Assembly: GCF_001854765.1 (NCBI RefSeq)
Contig: NZ_LJJE01000129.1
Span: 33,741 to 97,740 of the forward strand
DNA length: 64,000 nt
Direction of reading: 5' to 3'
Origin: Vibrio sonorensis
GTDB taxonomy: Bacteria > Pseudomonadota > Gammaproteobacteria > Enterobacterales > Vibrionaceae
The position numbers were made by a program, and so were the translations under genes. This document shows, one piece after another, positions 7,286 to 15,352 of this stretch; positions within the stretch are counted from its first letter, which is position 1; every line of letters begins with the position of its first letter. Below the pieces are notes generated by a model. It ran no database searches, was not told where the DNA came from, and saw nothing but the letters and a program-made list of their open reading frames with translations.

Positions 7286-9532
7286 CTACTTTTTACCAGC
7301 TCGAATAAAGCCAGCGAATCCTTTATTTTCAAAATAGTCGCTCATCATACCATAGATAGAATCGCCGTAAGGTTGAACTAATGCCTGCTCGGCGAGTTCT
7401 TTCAATTCTTCCACACGAGTGTGCCGAAGCAGATATTTGACTTTGGCAACGTTCGAGGTGTTCATACTTAGACTGCGGTATCCCAGCCCTACCATTAACA
7501 TCGCGCCAATGGGATCACCCGCCAGTTCACCACAAATACAGACGGGCAGTTTGAGTTTTTCGCAGGTTTGATGAATATGCTGCAGCGCCATGACCACTGC
7601 AGGGTGCATTGACTCATATACATCAGCAACCCGAGCATTGTTGCGATCCACCGCCAGTAAATATTGCGTCAGGTCATTAGTACCAACCGAAACAAAATCA
7701 ATTTTTTCCGCAATCAGAGGCAGTAAATAGAGCATAGATGGCACTTCAACCATCACGCCCAATTCAGGCATTTTGATCGATTTGTCAACGGCTTCAATTT
7801 CCAAATAAGCCCTTTCTATTAACTCTAAAGCATCGTCGAGTTCTTTGGCTCCAGAGACCATAGGTAAAAGAATTCGCAAGTTGCCGTGTTTTGCGCTCGC
7901 TTTCATCATTGCCCGAATTTGCATCAAGAATATATCGGGATGATCTAGGGTAAAGCGGATCCCCCTCCAGCCCAAAAAAGGATTGTCTTCTTCTATGGGC
8001 AAATAAGGAAGCGCCTTGTCTCCCCCGACATCTAACGTCCGCATTACAACAGGTTTATCTGGGTAGGCCTCTAGTACACTACGATACAATTGAACTTGCT
8101 CATCCTCAGAAGGAAAGCGGTGTTGCAACAAAAAGGAAATTTCTGTTCGATAAAGTCCAACACCATCGACACCTTGGTTCACCGAAATATTAGTATCGGC
8201 ACTCAACCCAGCATTTAGCATCACCTCCACTCTGACATCGTCTTGAGTACAGGCCGGTTGCTCGATTCGATCATTAACCATGCGCGATAGCTCGCGCTCT
8301 TCATCGGCTAACGCTTGATACTCTTTTCGCAGTTGCTGACTAGGAGAAACTAAAATTTCACCACTGTAACCATCAACGATCCCGCTTTTGCCGTGAATAG
8401 AGTCTAGGTTTAGGTTCACGCCCATTACGGCAGGAATACCCAGCGCTCTGGATAAAATAGCGGCGTGTGAGTTAGCCGCTCCTTCAAGAGAAATGACTGC
8501 CAATAACTGCTCTTTGGGAACCGATGCCAAAAGCGTCGCCGTAAGCTCTCGAACAACCAAAATAACGGGTTTATCAAAGTAGATTTGCTCTTTTTCCGTA
8601 TTGTGAAGGAAAAAAAGTAATCGCTGACCTAGCTCTTTAATATCTTGAGCTCGCTCTCTAAGATACACGTCTGACATGCGAGCAAATCGGTTGGAGTACG
8701 ATTCGACAACTTGTCTCAGCGCCCAATCAGCCCGGTCGCCCTTTTGAATCTGCGCCTTGAGATCGTTGCGCAACATGGGATCGTTTAGCAAGTGGGTAAA
8801 CAGGTCAAAAATCGCCAACGTGTCTTTGTTGATTTCACTGTCAAACTTTTTACGCAAGCGTTTAAAATCAGCTAAAGCCTGCTCAATAGCCAGAAGTAAC
8901 CACTCCTGTTCTTGCTCTACATCAATGGCAGATGCTGGATAGACATCTGCCAAATCAGGCTGAGTGTTGTCCCACCAAAACTCGCCGATAGCGACACCAG
9001 AAGAAGCGGGTATCCCTTTTATCGATTGCTGTTTTTTCTCCAGAGACCAATTACCTTGAGCTTGAGCATGCGCAATAATCACCGCCAACTGAGCCGCAAG
9101 CGTCACTAAGAATGACTCTTCCATCTCAGTAAACTGTCTTGGTGTTTTTTGCTGGACAACCAGAACACCTAGCACCTGTTTTCGGTAGATAATAGGGGTT
9201 CCTAAAAAGCTGTGATAAACCTCTTCGCCTAAGGCGGAGAAATATTTGTAATTAGGGTGTTTAGAAGCTTCGGCAAGGTTTAGGGGTTCTGCGCTGCGTT
9301 TAACCAGGCCAACTAACCCTTGCGAAAACTGGATATGAATTTTGTCGCCTTTGAACCTCAAGCCTTGAGTGGCCATCAGTTCTAGGCGTTGCATTTCTTC
9401 GTTCGAAAGATAGACGGTGCAACACTCAGTATGCATTGCATCACACGTATGCTTTACAAGTAAATCCAAAGCCTGATGAACATCTTCAACTTTGGATACC
9501 TGTTCAACTATTTCCCTTAGTTGAGAAAGCAT
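7286..9532 (-). CDS. ptsP: PtsP, enzyme I of the nitrogen phosphotransferase system
   Basis: 748 residues: a GAF domain at about 1-165 (binds glutamine/2-oxoglutarate signals in E. coli), then the enzyme I phosphohistidine domain with the active-site H356 in GAANSHAAILSRALG. The C-terminal PEP-binding barrel has VMRTLDVGGDK, GWRGIRF and the catalytic cysteine in VCICGELAGDP. It takes phosphate from PEP and passes it to NPr (PtsO), which affects potassium transport and stress responses. The gene begins two bases after rppH, so the two are translationally linked. Confidence 0.97.
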   Translation of the reverse strand: MLSQLREIVEQVSKVEDVHQALDLLVKHTCDAMHTECCTVYLSNEEMQRLELMATQGLRFKGDKIHIQFSQGLVGLVKRSAEPLNLAEASKHPNYKYFSALGEEVYHSFLGTPIIYRKQVLGVLVVQQKTPRQFTEMEESFLVTLAAQLAVIIAHAQAQGNWSLEKKQQSIKGIPASSGVAIGEFWWDNTQPDLADVYPASAIDVEQEQEWLLLAIEQALADFKRLRKKFDSEINKDTLAIFDLFTHLLNDPMLRNDLKAQIQKGDRADWALRQVVESYSNRFARMSDVYLRERAQDIKELGQRLLFFLHNTEKEQIYFDKPVILVVRELTATLLASVPKEQLLAVISLEGAANSHAAILSRALGIPAVMGVNLNLDSIHGKSGIVDGYSGEILVSPSQQLRKEYQALADEERELSRMVNDRIEQPACTQDDVRVEVMLNAGLSADTNISVNQGVDGVGLYRTEISFLLQHRFPSEDEQVQLYRSVLEAYPDKPVVMRTLDVGGDKALPYLPIEEDNPFLGWRGIRFTLDHPDIFLMQIRAMMKASAKHGNLRILLPMVSGAKELDDALELIERAYLEIEAVDKSIKMPELGVMVEVPSMLYLLPLIAEKIDFVSVGTNDLTQYLLAVDRNNARVADVYESMHPAVVMALQHIHQTCEKLKLPVCICGELAGDPIGAMLMVGLGYRSLSMNTSNVAKVKYLLRHTRVEELKELAEQALVQPYGDSIYGMMSDYFENKGFAGFIRAGKK

Positions 9533-9534
9533 GT

Positions 9535-10053
9535 CTACCCTCTTCGTTGTTTTCTCTTACCTTTAGACTTGCGCTCTTTAAAAGGCATCGCCATCGAAGC
9601 AAACTCTTTCATAGCACGTCGATAAACATCGCGCTTAAATGAAACAACTTGCCTTACTGGATACCAATAGCTAACCCAACGCCAACCATCGAACTCAGGT
9701 GAGTTTCCTCTTAGCATATTGATCTTAGACTCATCGCAATCAAGACGCAGTAGAAACCATTTCTGTTTTTGACCGATACAGACAGGTTTAGAATCCCAGC
9801 GAACTAATCGCTTGGGTAATTTATACCTCAACCAGTGCCGACTTGTAGCAACGACTTTAACGTCTTTTTCAGTCAGCCCTACTTCTTCGTACAACTCTCG
9901 AAACATGGCTTGTTCCGGAGTTTCACCTTCGTCAATTCCCCCTTGGGGAAACTGCCACGAGTGTTGCCCGTATCGCTTAGCCCAGAATACCTGACCATGG
10001 TTGTTACAGATTACAATTCCCACATTTAAGCGGTAACCATCGCCATCTATCAC
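9535..10053 (-). CDS. rppH: RNA pyrophosphohydrolase RppH
   Basis: The 172-residue Nudix enzyme removes pyrophosphate from the 5' end of mRNA, opening it to RNase E decay. The Nudix box GGIDEGETPEQAMFRELYEE followed by VGL is complete (about residues 38-60), and the N-terminal MIDGDGYRLNVGIVICN matches RppH. The start is GTG at 10053, with AGAGG seven bases upstream. The basic C-terminal tail (KERKSKGKRKQRRG) is longer and more charged than in E. coli and may bind RNA. It heads the five-gene operon. Confidence 0.96.
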   Translation of the reverse strand: MIDGDGYRLNVGIVICNNHGQVFWAKRYGQHSWQFPQGGIDEGETPEQAMFRELYEEVGLTEKDVKVVATSRHWLRYKLPKRLVRWDSKPVCIGQKQKWFLLRLDCDESKINMLRGNSPEFDGWRWVSYWYPVRQVVSFKRDVYRRAMKEFASMAMPFKERKSKGKRKQRRG

Positions 10054-10672
10054 TGGCCAACCTCTAATAAATTCTTAATTACAGTGATTTTTCCACATAT
10101 CCCCAGCAGGAGCAAATGAACCAGTGTGATAAACACGTGATTTATGCTCATCACTTATGACTTTGAATAACTTTCACTCCAATTCAGTTTTATTAACAAC
10201 TAGGTGAGACCTAGGCCACATTTATTCACCTTTTCTGTGCATAACTTTGTGAAGAATACTTTTAAAACAGATCCAAACATCAATTTATTGATAACTAAGT
10301 GCTCTACTAAATTTATTCAACATAAAAACAAAACATTAAAATACAACAAGTTACCAAGGTGCAAATGGTAAAAAACCAACAAAGTAAATCACAAAAAGAT
10401 AACCACAAAACAGATCGGTCAAAGATCAACCAGAGAGCGCCTTATCCACATAAAATGTTGTTTTCTTCACCAAAACCGTCGTCATACCCACCTCTAGCCC
10501 TTTAATTAACCCTGTTTATATATACACTATTAGCCTAAAGCCAATACCTAAAGCAAACACCTGTGGATAACCATATTGGCGATGATCTTTTGTACGCTTC
10601 GATCAAACTTTCATCGTAGGTATAAATATAAAGATCGAGTAAACTACCTTTTTGTTTTTTTTCCTAGAGCCT
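10054..10672. other. AT-rich divergent region with four DnaA-box matches
   Basis: There is no credible gene in these 619 bases. Four sites fit the DnaA-box consensus TTWTNCACA: 10089-10097 (+), 10236-10244 (-), 10442-10450 (+, TTATCCACA) and 10562-10570 (-, TTATCCACA). Six GATC sites cluster at 10270, 10413, 10424, 10584, 10601 and 10633. The promoters of rppH and mutH must also be here. By rough arithmetic at even base composition about 0.04 DnaA boxes would be expected, so the cluster is unlikely to be chance. It may be a regulatory or DnaA-titrating site. Confidence 0.6.
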
Positions 10673-11338
10673 ATGAAGTCCGAACCTAAGTCAGAAACCG
10701 AACTGATGCAAAGAGCATTTGAAATTGCTGGTCTCTCTTTCGCGGAGTTAGCTGAAGAGGCAGGAATTGATGTTCCTCCAAATCTTCAAAGGGATAAAGG
10801 CTGGGTAGGGCAACTGCTAGAGTGGCATCTCGGAGCGCGTGCAGGAAGTCGACCAACTCAAGACTTCGAAGACTTAGGAATTGAATTGAAAACCATCCCG
10901 ATCAGTTATACCGGTAAACCTTTAGAAACGACGTTTGTTTGCGTAGCTCCATTAACGGGCGTTCACGGACTGACTTGGGAGCAAAGCCACGTTAGAAACA
11001 AACTTTCTAAAGTACTTTGGATCCCCGTGCAAGGTGAAAGAGAAATTCCACTCGCCGATCGACGAGTGGGAAGCCCTCTACTTTGGACCCCTTCAGAGCA
11101 AGAAGAACAGCAGTTGAGAGAAGATTGGGAAGAGCTGATGGAACTCATCGTCCTTGGGGAAGTACAGCAGATCACGGCCAAACACGGTCAGTATCTGCAA
11201 TTAAGACCCAAAGCAGCAAACAGTCGCGTTGTGACACAAGCGTATGGCTCAAACGGAAAGCCGATTAAAACCTTGCCTCGGGGCTTCTACTTGCGTACTC
11301 AATTTACCCAGCAGATCTTGCAACAACACTACGCTTAA
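10673..11338 (+). CDS. mutH: MutH, GATC-specific mismatch-repair endonuclease
   Basis: A 221-residue MutH that nicks the unmethylated strand at hemimethylated GATC sites when activated by MutL. The catalytic pattern D-x6-E-x-K is present as D64, E71 and K73 in DFEDLGIELKTIP. ETTFVCVAPLTG, RRVGSPLLWTPSEQE and LPRGFYLRTQF are also typical. I use the ATG at 10673. A TTG frame opening at 10652 adds a phenylalanine run with no ribosome-binding site. MutH implies Dam methylation in this organism. Confidence 0.95.
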   Translation: MKSEPKSETELMQRAFEIAGLSFAELAEEAGIDVPPNLQRDKGWVGQLLEWHLGARAGSRPTQDFEDLGIELKTIPISYTGKPLETTFVCVAPLTGVHGLTWEQSHVRNKLSKVLWIPVQGEREIPLADRRVGSPLLWTPSEQEEQQLREDWEELMELIVLGEVQQITAKHGQYLQLRPKAANSRVVTQAYGSNGKPIKTLPRGFYLRTQFTQQILQQHYA

Positions 11339-11368
11339 CACGACAGAACCATTAGCAAAATTCGCTGG

Positions 11369-11680
11369 CTAGTGCTTAGTTAAAACCAATTCAACATCTT
11401 GATAAAGCGGTGAACCACTCTGTCCGAACTCGTCATAAGCGTTGTGCAATCGCAAGTATGCGCGTTCAACACCTAATCGTCCCAACTCCTCTTTGACCAA
11501 CTCTATCGAGTCAAAATAGATAAGTTCACCATCGACCTTAATCGGTTCAACTTTGTGTTTGTACTCCACCGCTAACTGGTACTGAGACAAATCAGAACAA
11601 CCAATAACAAACACTTTGGGCGGCTGATAGGACGCCTTGTGAAAACCGTGGATCCACTTATCAAGTTGATGTTTTTGCAT
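11369..11680 (-). CDS. Small hypothetical protein (possibly DUF6482)
   Basis: A 103-residue soluble protein beginning MQKHQLDKWIHGFHKA, with no signal peptide, membrane helix or cysteine-rich motif. The middle reads like a small alpha/beta domain (KVFVIGCSDLSQYQLAVEY, then YFDSIELVKEELGRLGV). I think it belongs to DUF6482, but from memory only. AGGTGCCCT lies just before the ATG. It is convergent with mutH, 30 bases away without an obvious terminator. No function can be given. Confidence 0.7.
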   Translation of the reverse strand: MQKHQLDKWIHGFHKASYQPPKVFVIGCSDLSQYQLAVEYKHKVEPIKVDGELIYFDSIELVKEELGRLGVERAYLRLHNAYDEFGQSGSPLYQDVELVLTKH

Positions 11681-11893
11681 AGGGCACCTCCAGATCCAAG
11701 TGTAGTTAACCTGTCAATTTTTGGCGAATTAGATAAAAAGGCACCTTTTTGCAGATATCGAACCTCCCTTTACTGCCGTGAAAAGGTTTGTAATTGAACG
11801 GAAAACGTGGTGAAAATAGTGGCATAGGGATTTTTGGAAATACAATGCTCTTGCTCAGTAGTTTAAGAACGTATTGGCTAGTGGATGACCGGA

Positions 11894-11903
11894 CTCAATT
11901 GAG
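11894..11903. promoter_or_regulatory. Short palindrome before tas
   Basis: CTCAATTGAG is a perfect ten-base palindrome 21 bases upstream of the tas start. It could be an operator or chance. Confidence 0.2.
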
Positions 11904-11924
11904 CGAGATTTACAAGGAAGAGAT

Positions 11925-12959
11925 ATGCAATACACAAAGTTGCCCCATTCGACGCTTGAAGTCAGCAAAATTGCTTTAGGAACAATGACATTTGGAGAGC
12001 AAAACTCTCAGAAAGAGGCTTTTTCGCAACTTGATTACGCCTTGGAACGCGGGGTGAATTTTATCGATACCGCTGAAATGTATCCCGTTCCTCCAAAAGC
12101 AAAAACTCAGGGGCTCACCGAAACTTATATCGGAAACTGGCTGGAAAAGCGGTCAAATCGCGAAAAGATCGTTTTGGCCACTAAGGTTGCAGGTCCAAGA
12201 AATACGCCTTATATACGCGAGCATATGAGCTTAGATCGCCGCAATATTCACATGGCGGTTGACGACAGTTTACAAAGGCTTAAAACCGATTATATCGATT
12301 TGTATCAGTTGCATTGGCCTCAGAGACAAACCAATTGCTTTGGTCAGCTCAACTACCCTTACCCAGACAGCAAAGAAGAAGTGACACTTGTTGAAACTTT
12401 AGAGGCGATGGCTGAGCTGGTTAAAGCTGGGAAAATTCGTTATATCGGACTCTCCAATGAAACGCCTTGGGGAGTAATGAGTTATCTGCGTTTAGCTGAA
12501 AAGCACGAACTGCCAAGAGTGGTTTCTATCCAAAACCCCTACAATCTTCTCAACCGAAGCTTTGAAATTGGTCTATCTGAAGTCAGTCACTACGAGGGGG
12601 TTAAGCTTCTCGCTTATTCACCTCTGGCATTTGGTTGCTTGAGCGGTAAATACCTAAACGGCCTACGCCCTGCCAATGCACGCTGTACCTTGTTTGAACG
12701 ATTTGCTCGTTACTTTACTCCGCTGGGCATCGAAGCGACGCAAGCTTATGTAAATGTTGCCAAAGAGTTTGGCCTTAATCCCGCCCAAATGGCGTTGGCA
12801 TTTGTTAATCAACGCCCCTTTGTCGCATCGAACATCATTGGCGCAACACAGTTAGAACAACTGAAAGACAATATAGATAGCGTAGAACTTGAGCTAAGTG
12901 ATGAAATACTAGAAAGGTTGCAAGAGGTTGGAATCACTTACTCCAACCCCTGCCCATAA
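11925..12959 (+). CDS. tas: Tas-like NADP(H)-dependent aldo-keto reductase
   Basis: 344 residues with the aldo-keto reductase barrel: substrate/cofactor signature GVNFIDTAEMYPVPP (D and Y of the catalytic tetrad), catalytic histidine in DLYQLHWPQR, SLQNPY-type SIQNPYNLLNRSF, and the NADP-binding NIIGATQLEQLKDN near the end. The insertion around residues 55-70 (AKTQGLTETYIGNWL) is typical of E. coli Tas, which lies in the mutH region there too. The physiological substrate is unknown. GGAAG four bases before the ATG supports the start. Confidence 0.92.
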   Translation: MQYTKLPHSTLEVSKIALGTMTFGEQNSQKEAFSQLDYALERGVNFIDTAEMYPVPPKAKTQGLTETYIGNWLEKRSNREKIVLATKVAGPRNTPYIREHMSLDRRNIHMAVDDSLQRLKTDYIDLYQLHWPQRQTNCFGQLNYPYPDSKEEVTLVETLEAMAELVKAGKIRYIGLSNETPWGVMSYLRLAEKHELPRVVSIQNPYNLLNRSFEIGLSEVSHYEGVKLLAYSPLAFGCLSGKYLNGLRPANARCTLFERFARYFTPLGIEATQAYVNVAKEFGLNPAQMALAFVNQRPFVASNIIGATQLEQLKDNIDSVELELSDEILERLQEVGITYSNPCP

Positions 12960-12968
12960 AAAATCGTC

Positions 12969-12994
12969 AGGCTGGTATCCAGAGATACCAGCCT
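12969..12994 (-). terminator. Strong hairpin between tas and the DUF1127-like gene
   Basis: An eleven-base perfect stem (AGGCTGGTATC with GATACCAGCCT) around a four-base loop. On the minus strand it is followed after five bases by six T, so it most likely ends the DUF1127-like transcript. On the plus strand there is no T run for tas. Confidence 0.65.
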
Positions 12995-12999
12995 ATCTG

Positions 13000-13250
13000 T
13001 TACGTTGGTATTCGAGCACTTAAGACTCGACGTAAATGACGAATACGGCGCTCGGCTTTAAAGCTATCTGGTTCGCTATATCCCATAGGTCGACCATCGG
13101 CTTCTAAACCTATATCTTTTAGCAAACGGGCATTGTGCAAGGTATTTCGTGTGCACTTCGTCTTACTCGACGCTTCCATTCGCGCTCTTCGCGGCGTAGA
13201 TCGGCTTTTACGAGTAGTGTTGCAAGTTGTAGGTATAGTGAATGACTCAT
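13000..13250 (-). pseudogene. DUF1127-like small protein, one-base frameshift
   Basis: From ATG at 13250 (GGAG eight bases upstream) the frame reads MSHSLYLQLATLLVKADLRR, then REEREWKRRVRRSAHEIP, and stops early at about 13120. The next frame continues NARLLKDIGLEADGRPMGY and ends at 13000. ARLLKDIGL is the DUF1127 hallmark. The total of 251 bases is one short of 84 codons, so a single lost base near 13130-13147 explains the break. DUF1127 proteins are short basic proteins, some reported to affect RNA or phosphate metabolism. Either a sequencing error or a recent mutation is possible. The reconstruction is mine by hand translation. Confidence 0.7.
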
Positions 13251-13300
13251 TGTAGTTCTCCGGTTTTGGGCCGGGAAAAACAGCTGGGGAGACAATGAGT
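13245..13300 (-). promoter_or_regulatory. Stem-loop covering ribosome-binding site and start codon
   Basis: Plus-strand 13245-13253 (ACTCATTGT) pairs with 13292-13300, and 13258-13261 (CTCC) with 13288-13291, giving 13 pairs with a four-base bulge on one side. In the minus-strand transcript the ATG (13248-13250) and the GGAG ribosome-binding site (13258-13261) of the DUF1127-like gene are both inside the stem. The loop has a smaller CCGG/CCGG hairpin. This looks like translational control, by inference only. Confidence 0.5.
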
Positions 13301-13304
13301 TACG

Positions 13305-13347
13305 CTCTTAATTTCGCTGCTTTTCCGCAGCCTATTAAAATTAAGAG
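13305..13347 (-). promoter_or_regulatory. Second stem-loop, nested
   Basis: CTCTTAATTT (13305-13314) pairs with AAATTAAGAG (13338-13347). Inside, GCTGC (13316-13320) pairs with GCAGC (13327-13331). It lies between the 44-residue ORF and the DUF1127-like gene, next to the stem that covers the latter's start. Confidence 0.45.
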
Positions 13348-13355
13348 GTTACGGA

Positions 13356-13490
13356 CTAATTATTTTGCTGTTTGGCTTTTCGATCTGACGCAATGAAATC
13401 ACCTTTGGTGAGATCACTGGCGTTGACCGCTTTGTTTTGCGGTAGATCGAACGAGACGCGACGAGTTTGAATGACATTGAAATGTTTCAT
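13356..13490 (-). CDS. Hypothetical 44-residue protein
   Basis: A small ORF starting MKHFNVIQTRRVSFDLPQNK with a strong GGAGG eight bases before the ATG at 13490. It is polar, with a basic C-terminus and no membrane segment. It reads in the same direction as the DUF1127-like gene about 100 bases downstream and could be its operon partner. The good ribosome-binding site is the main support, and I know no family. A 33-codon ORF on the opposite strand at 13295-13396 overlaps it and is less convincing. Confidence 0.5.
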   Translation of the reverse strand: MKHFNVIQTRRVSFDLPQNKAVNASDLTKGDFIASDRKAKQQNN

Positions 13491-13701
13491 TTGTGCGCCT
13501 CCTAGCAAGTAATTAATCCAAAAAAATATTTTGAGTGAACGACTGTTCACGGTTAAATTCTATTCAAACGGGTTAATAATTCAACCGATATTTGGCCGTG
13601 ATTTGTAAAACAAACTTATCCGCCAACATTTAGCAATGTAACAGCATATTTCTAATATATTCACTATAAGAATAAGATATAGCCAATATTATATTTTGCA
13701 T

Positions 13702-13730
13702 AAAAAATGCCGCCCTTGCAGGACGGCATC
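13702..13730 (-). terminator. Intrinsic terminator of vpsR
   Basis: On the minus strand GATGCCGTCC pairs with GGGCGGCAT through one G-U wobble, followed by a run of six T. It lies 17 bases after the vpsR stop. Confidence 0.85.
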
Positions 13731-13746
13731 TTGATAAGTTATTAAA

Positions 13747-15080
13747 TTACATAGCATTATCAGAAATTAGGTTATGTTTATTGAGCAGACGATACATGGT
13801 CGCTCTTGATACCCCTAACTCTTTTGCCGCCATTGAGACCTGCCCAGAATGCGATTCCAAAACCAAAAGTAACGCATCTCGCTCACTTCGTTCTCGGATA
13901 CTCTTGAGACTGCGTTTACCATCACTGCGTTTAGGCAAGTCCAAGTGCTGGTCATCCAACATAACCGTATCAGACATTAAAACGATGCGCTTAATTTGGT
14001 TCATAAGTTCACGGACGTTTCCAGGCCAGTGATAACGCGTAAGCGAACGTACTGCATCTTCGGTAAAGCTCCGAGCCTGAGCATTGTACTCTTTGGAATA
14101 ATCTTGCAAGAAATGACGAGCAAGGATAGCGATATCTCCTGCTCTCTCCTTCAGGCTGGGTACATTAATTCTAAGTACATTGATATAGTGATAGAGCTCT
14201 TCATTAAAATCGCCATCAATCAATGCTTTTTCTATATCCGCGGAGTTCGCTGCCAAAATTCGAACGTCGACTTCTTTGCGACCCGTAGCCGTGTCGATAG
14301 TGCCTTCTTGTAAAAAGCGCAACAGATTTAACTGCTGAGATTTAGGCAAGGTAAGAATGTCATTGAGAAGAATCGTTCCGCCATTGGCTCTCTCAAGAAT
14401 TGATACTTGGGTATCATCCTCGCGGTTGATACCAAAAAGGTCACACTCTAGCCGCCTTTCTGACATGGCTCGACAGTTCACCGAAACAAACTCTTTTTGA
14501 GCGCGAGAAGACGTTTTATGGATCGCACGAGCTACCGTCTCTTTACCTGTACCACTTTCACCGTAAATCAATATGCTCACATCGGTTGGGCCAATGCGCT
14601 TGATTTGATCTCTTAAGCGTTTCATGGGAATGGACTCACCGATCAATCCCATATCATTGTTATTGCCGTAGTGTGGCCACACTTTTTTCTCTAGTTTAAG
14701 CATACCGAGTTGGTGGCCAATGGTGCTGAGCAATTGGGCGTCTGGAATTGGTGCGGTAAAGAAATCGATACAGAAGTTCACGATAAACTGACACAAGGTG
14801 TCTGAACCGAGTTGGGACTCTCTAATAAAAGCTAACCAACGAACTTGTTTGTGATTACTAACTAAATTGGCAATGCATTAAGGCTGAACTCATCGTGACT
14901 AAGGTCTACGATACCGATACATGGACCAGTTTCAGTAAAGAGAGCATCAGCTTTTCGCAGGTCTGCACACTGAGTGCAACGCCAACCCACTTGCTCTAAT
15001 ACCGACAACCAAGGTTCATACGTTCCGCCAACGACAATCAAAGAGCCAGGGACAGAATCCATACGGAATTGACTACCCAT
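13747..15080 (-). pseudogene. vpsR: VpsR, biofilm regulator, broken by a one-base frameshift
   Basis: Two frames together cover all of VpsR. From ATG at 15080 (AAGGA seven bases upstream) MGSQFRMDSVPGSLIVVGG runs through the receiver-like domain to HDEFSLNALPI and a stop at 14862. The other frame carries NLVSNHKQVRWLAFI, the AAA+ domain with Walker A GESGTGKE (about residue 174), and a Fis-type helix-turn-helix (AAKELGVSRATMYRLLNKH). One missing base near 14871 restores exactly 444 codons, the V. cholerae length. VpsR binds cyclic-di-GMP and activates vps exopolysaccharide genes. As in V. cholerae, GAFTGA is absent, so it should work with sigma-70. Sequencing error or true loss cannot be told apart here. 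Confidence 0.88.
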
Positions 15081-15312
15081 TGTTTTATCCTTTTTATTTT
15101 TAATTTGTCGCATTGAATGCATCTGAGACTAGAGTTGTTACAGTATCGAGACTAGATAAAAAATTCTGTCTCATAATTAAGAATATAACTGGAATGGAAG
15201 AATTCAAGCGGCTTTTGAGAACCCGATTCAGTATTCACTAAATAAATCTTGGCGAAATTGTTATTGATAAAACTCGCTGTTAATCGAGATGGTAGGGAGC
15301 TGCATAGATCAA

Positions 15313-15336
15313 AAAAACCACCCGAAGGTGGTTTTT
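15313..15336 (-). terminator. Intrinsic terminator of prfB-lysS
   Basis: AAAAACCACC pairs with GGTGGTTTTT around CGAA, 17 bases after the lysS stop. Confidence 0.9.
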
Positions 15337-15352
15337 CTATCTAGTGCCAAGC

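Noticed and set aside
10054..10672. Possible replication origin at the DnaA-box cluster
   Set aside because: Vibrio origins lie next to mnmG/gidA (chr1) or rctB (chr2). No such genes and no clear AT-rich 13-mer array are here.
13295..13396. A 33-codon plus-strand ORF with GGGGAG in front
   Set aside because: The spacing to the ATG is too short, it is contained in the hairpin arms that pair with the DUF1127-like start, and it overlaps the better-supported 44-residue ORF.
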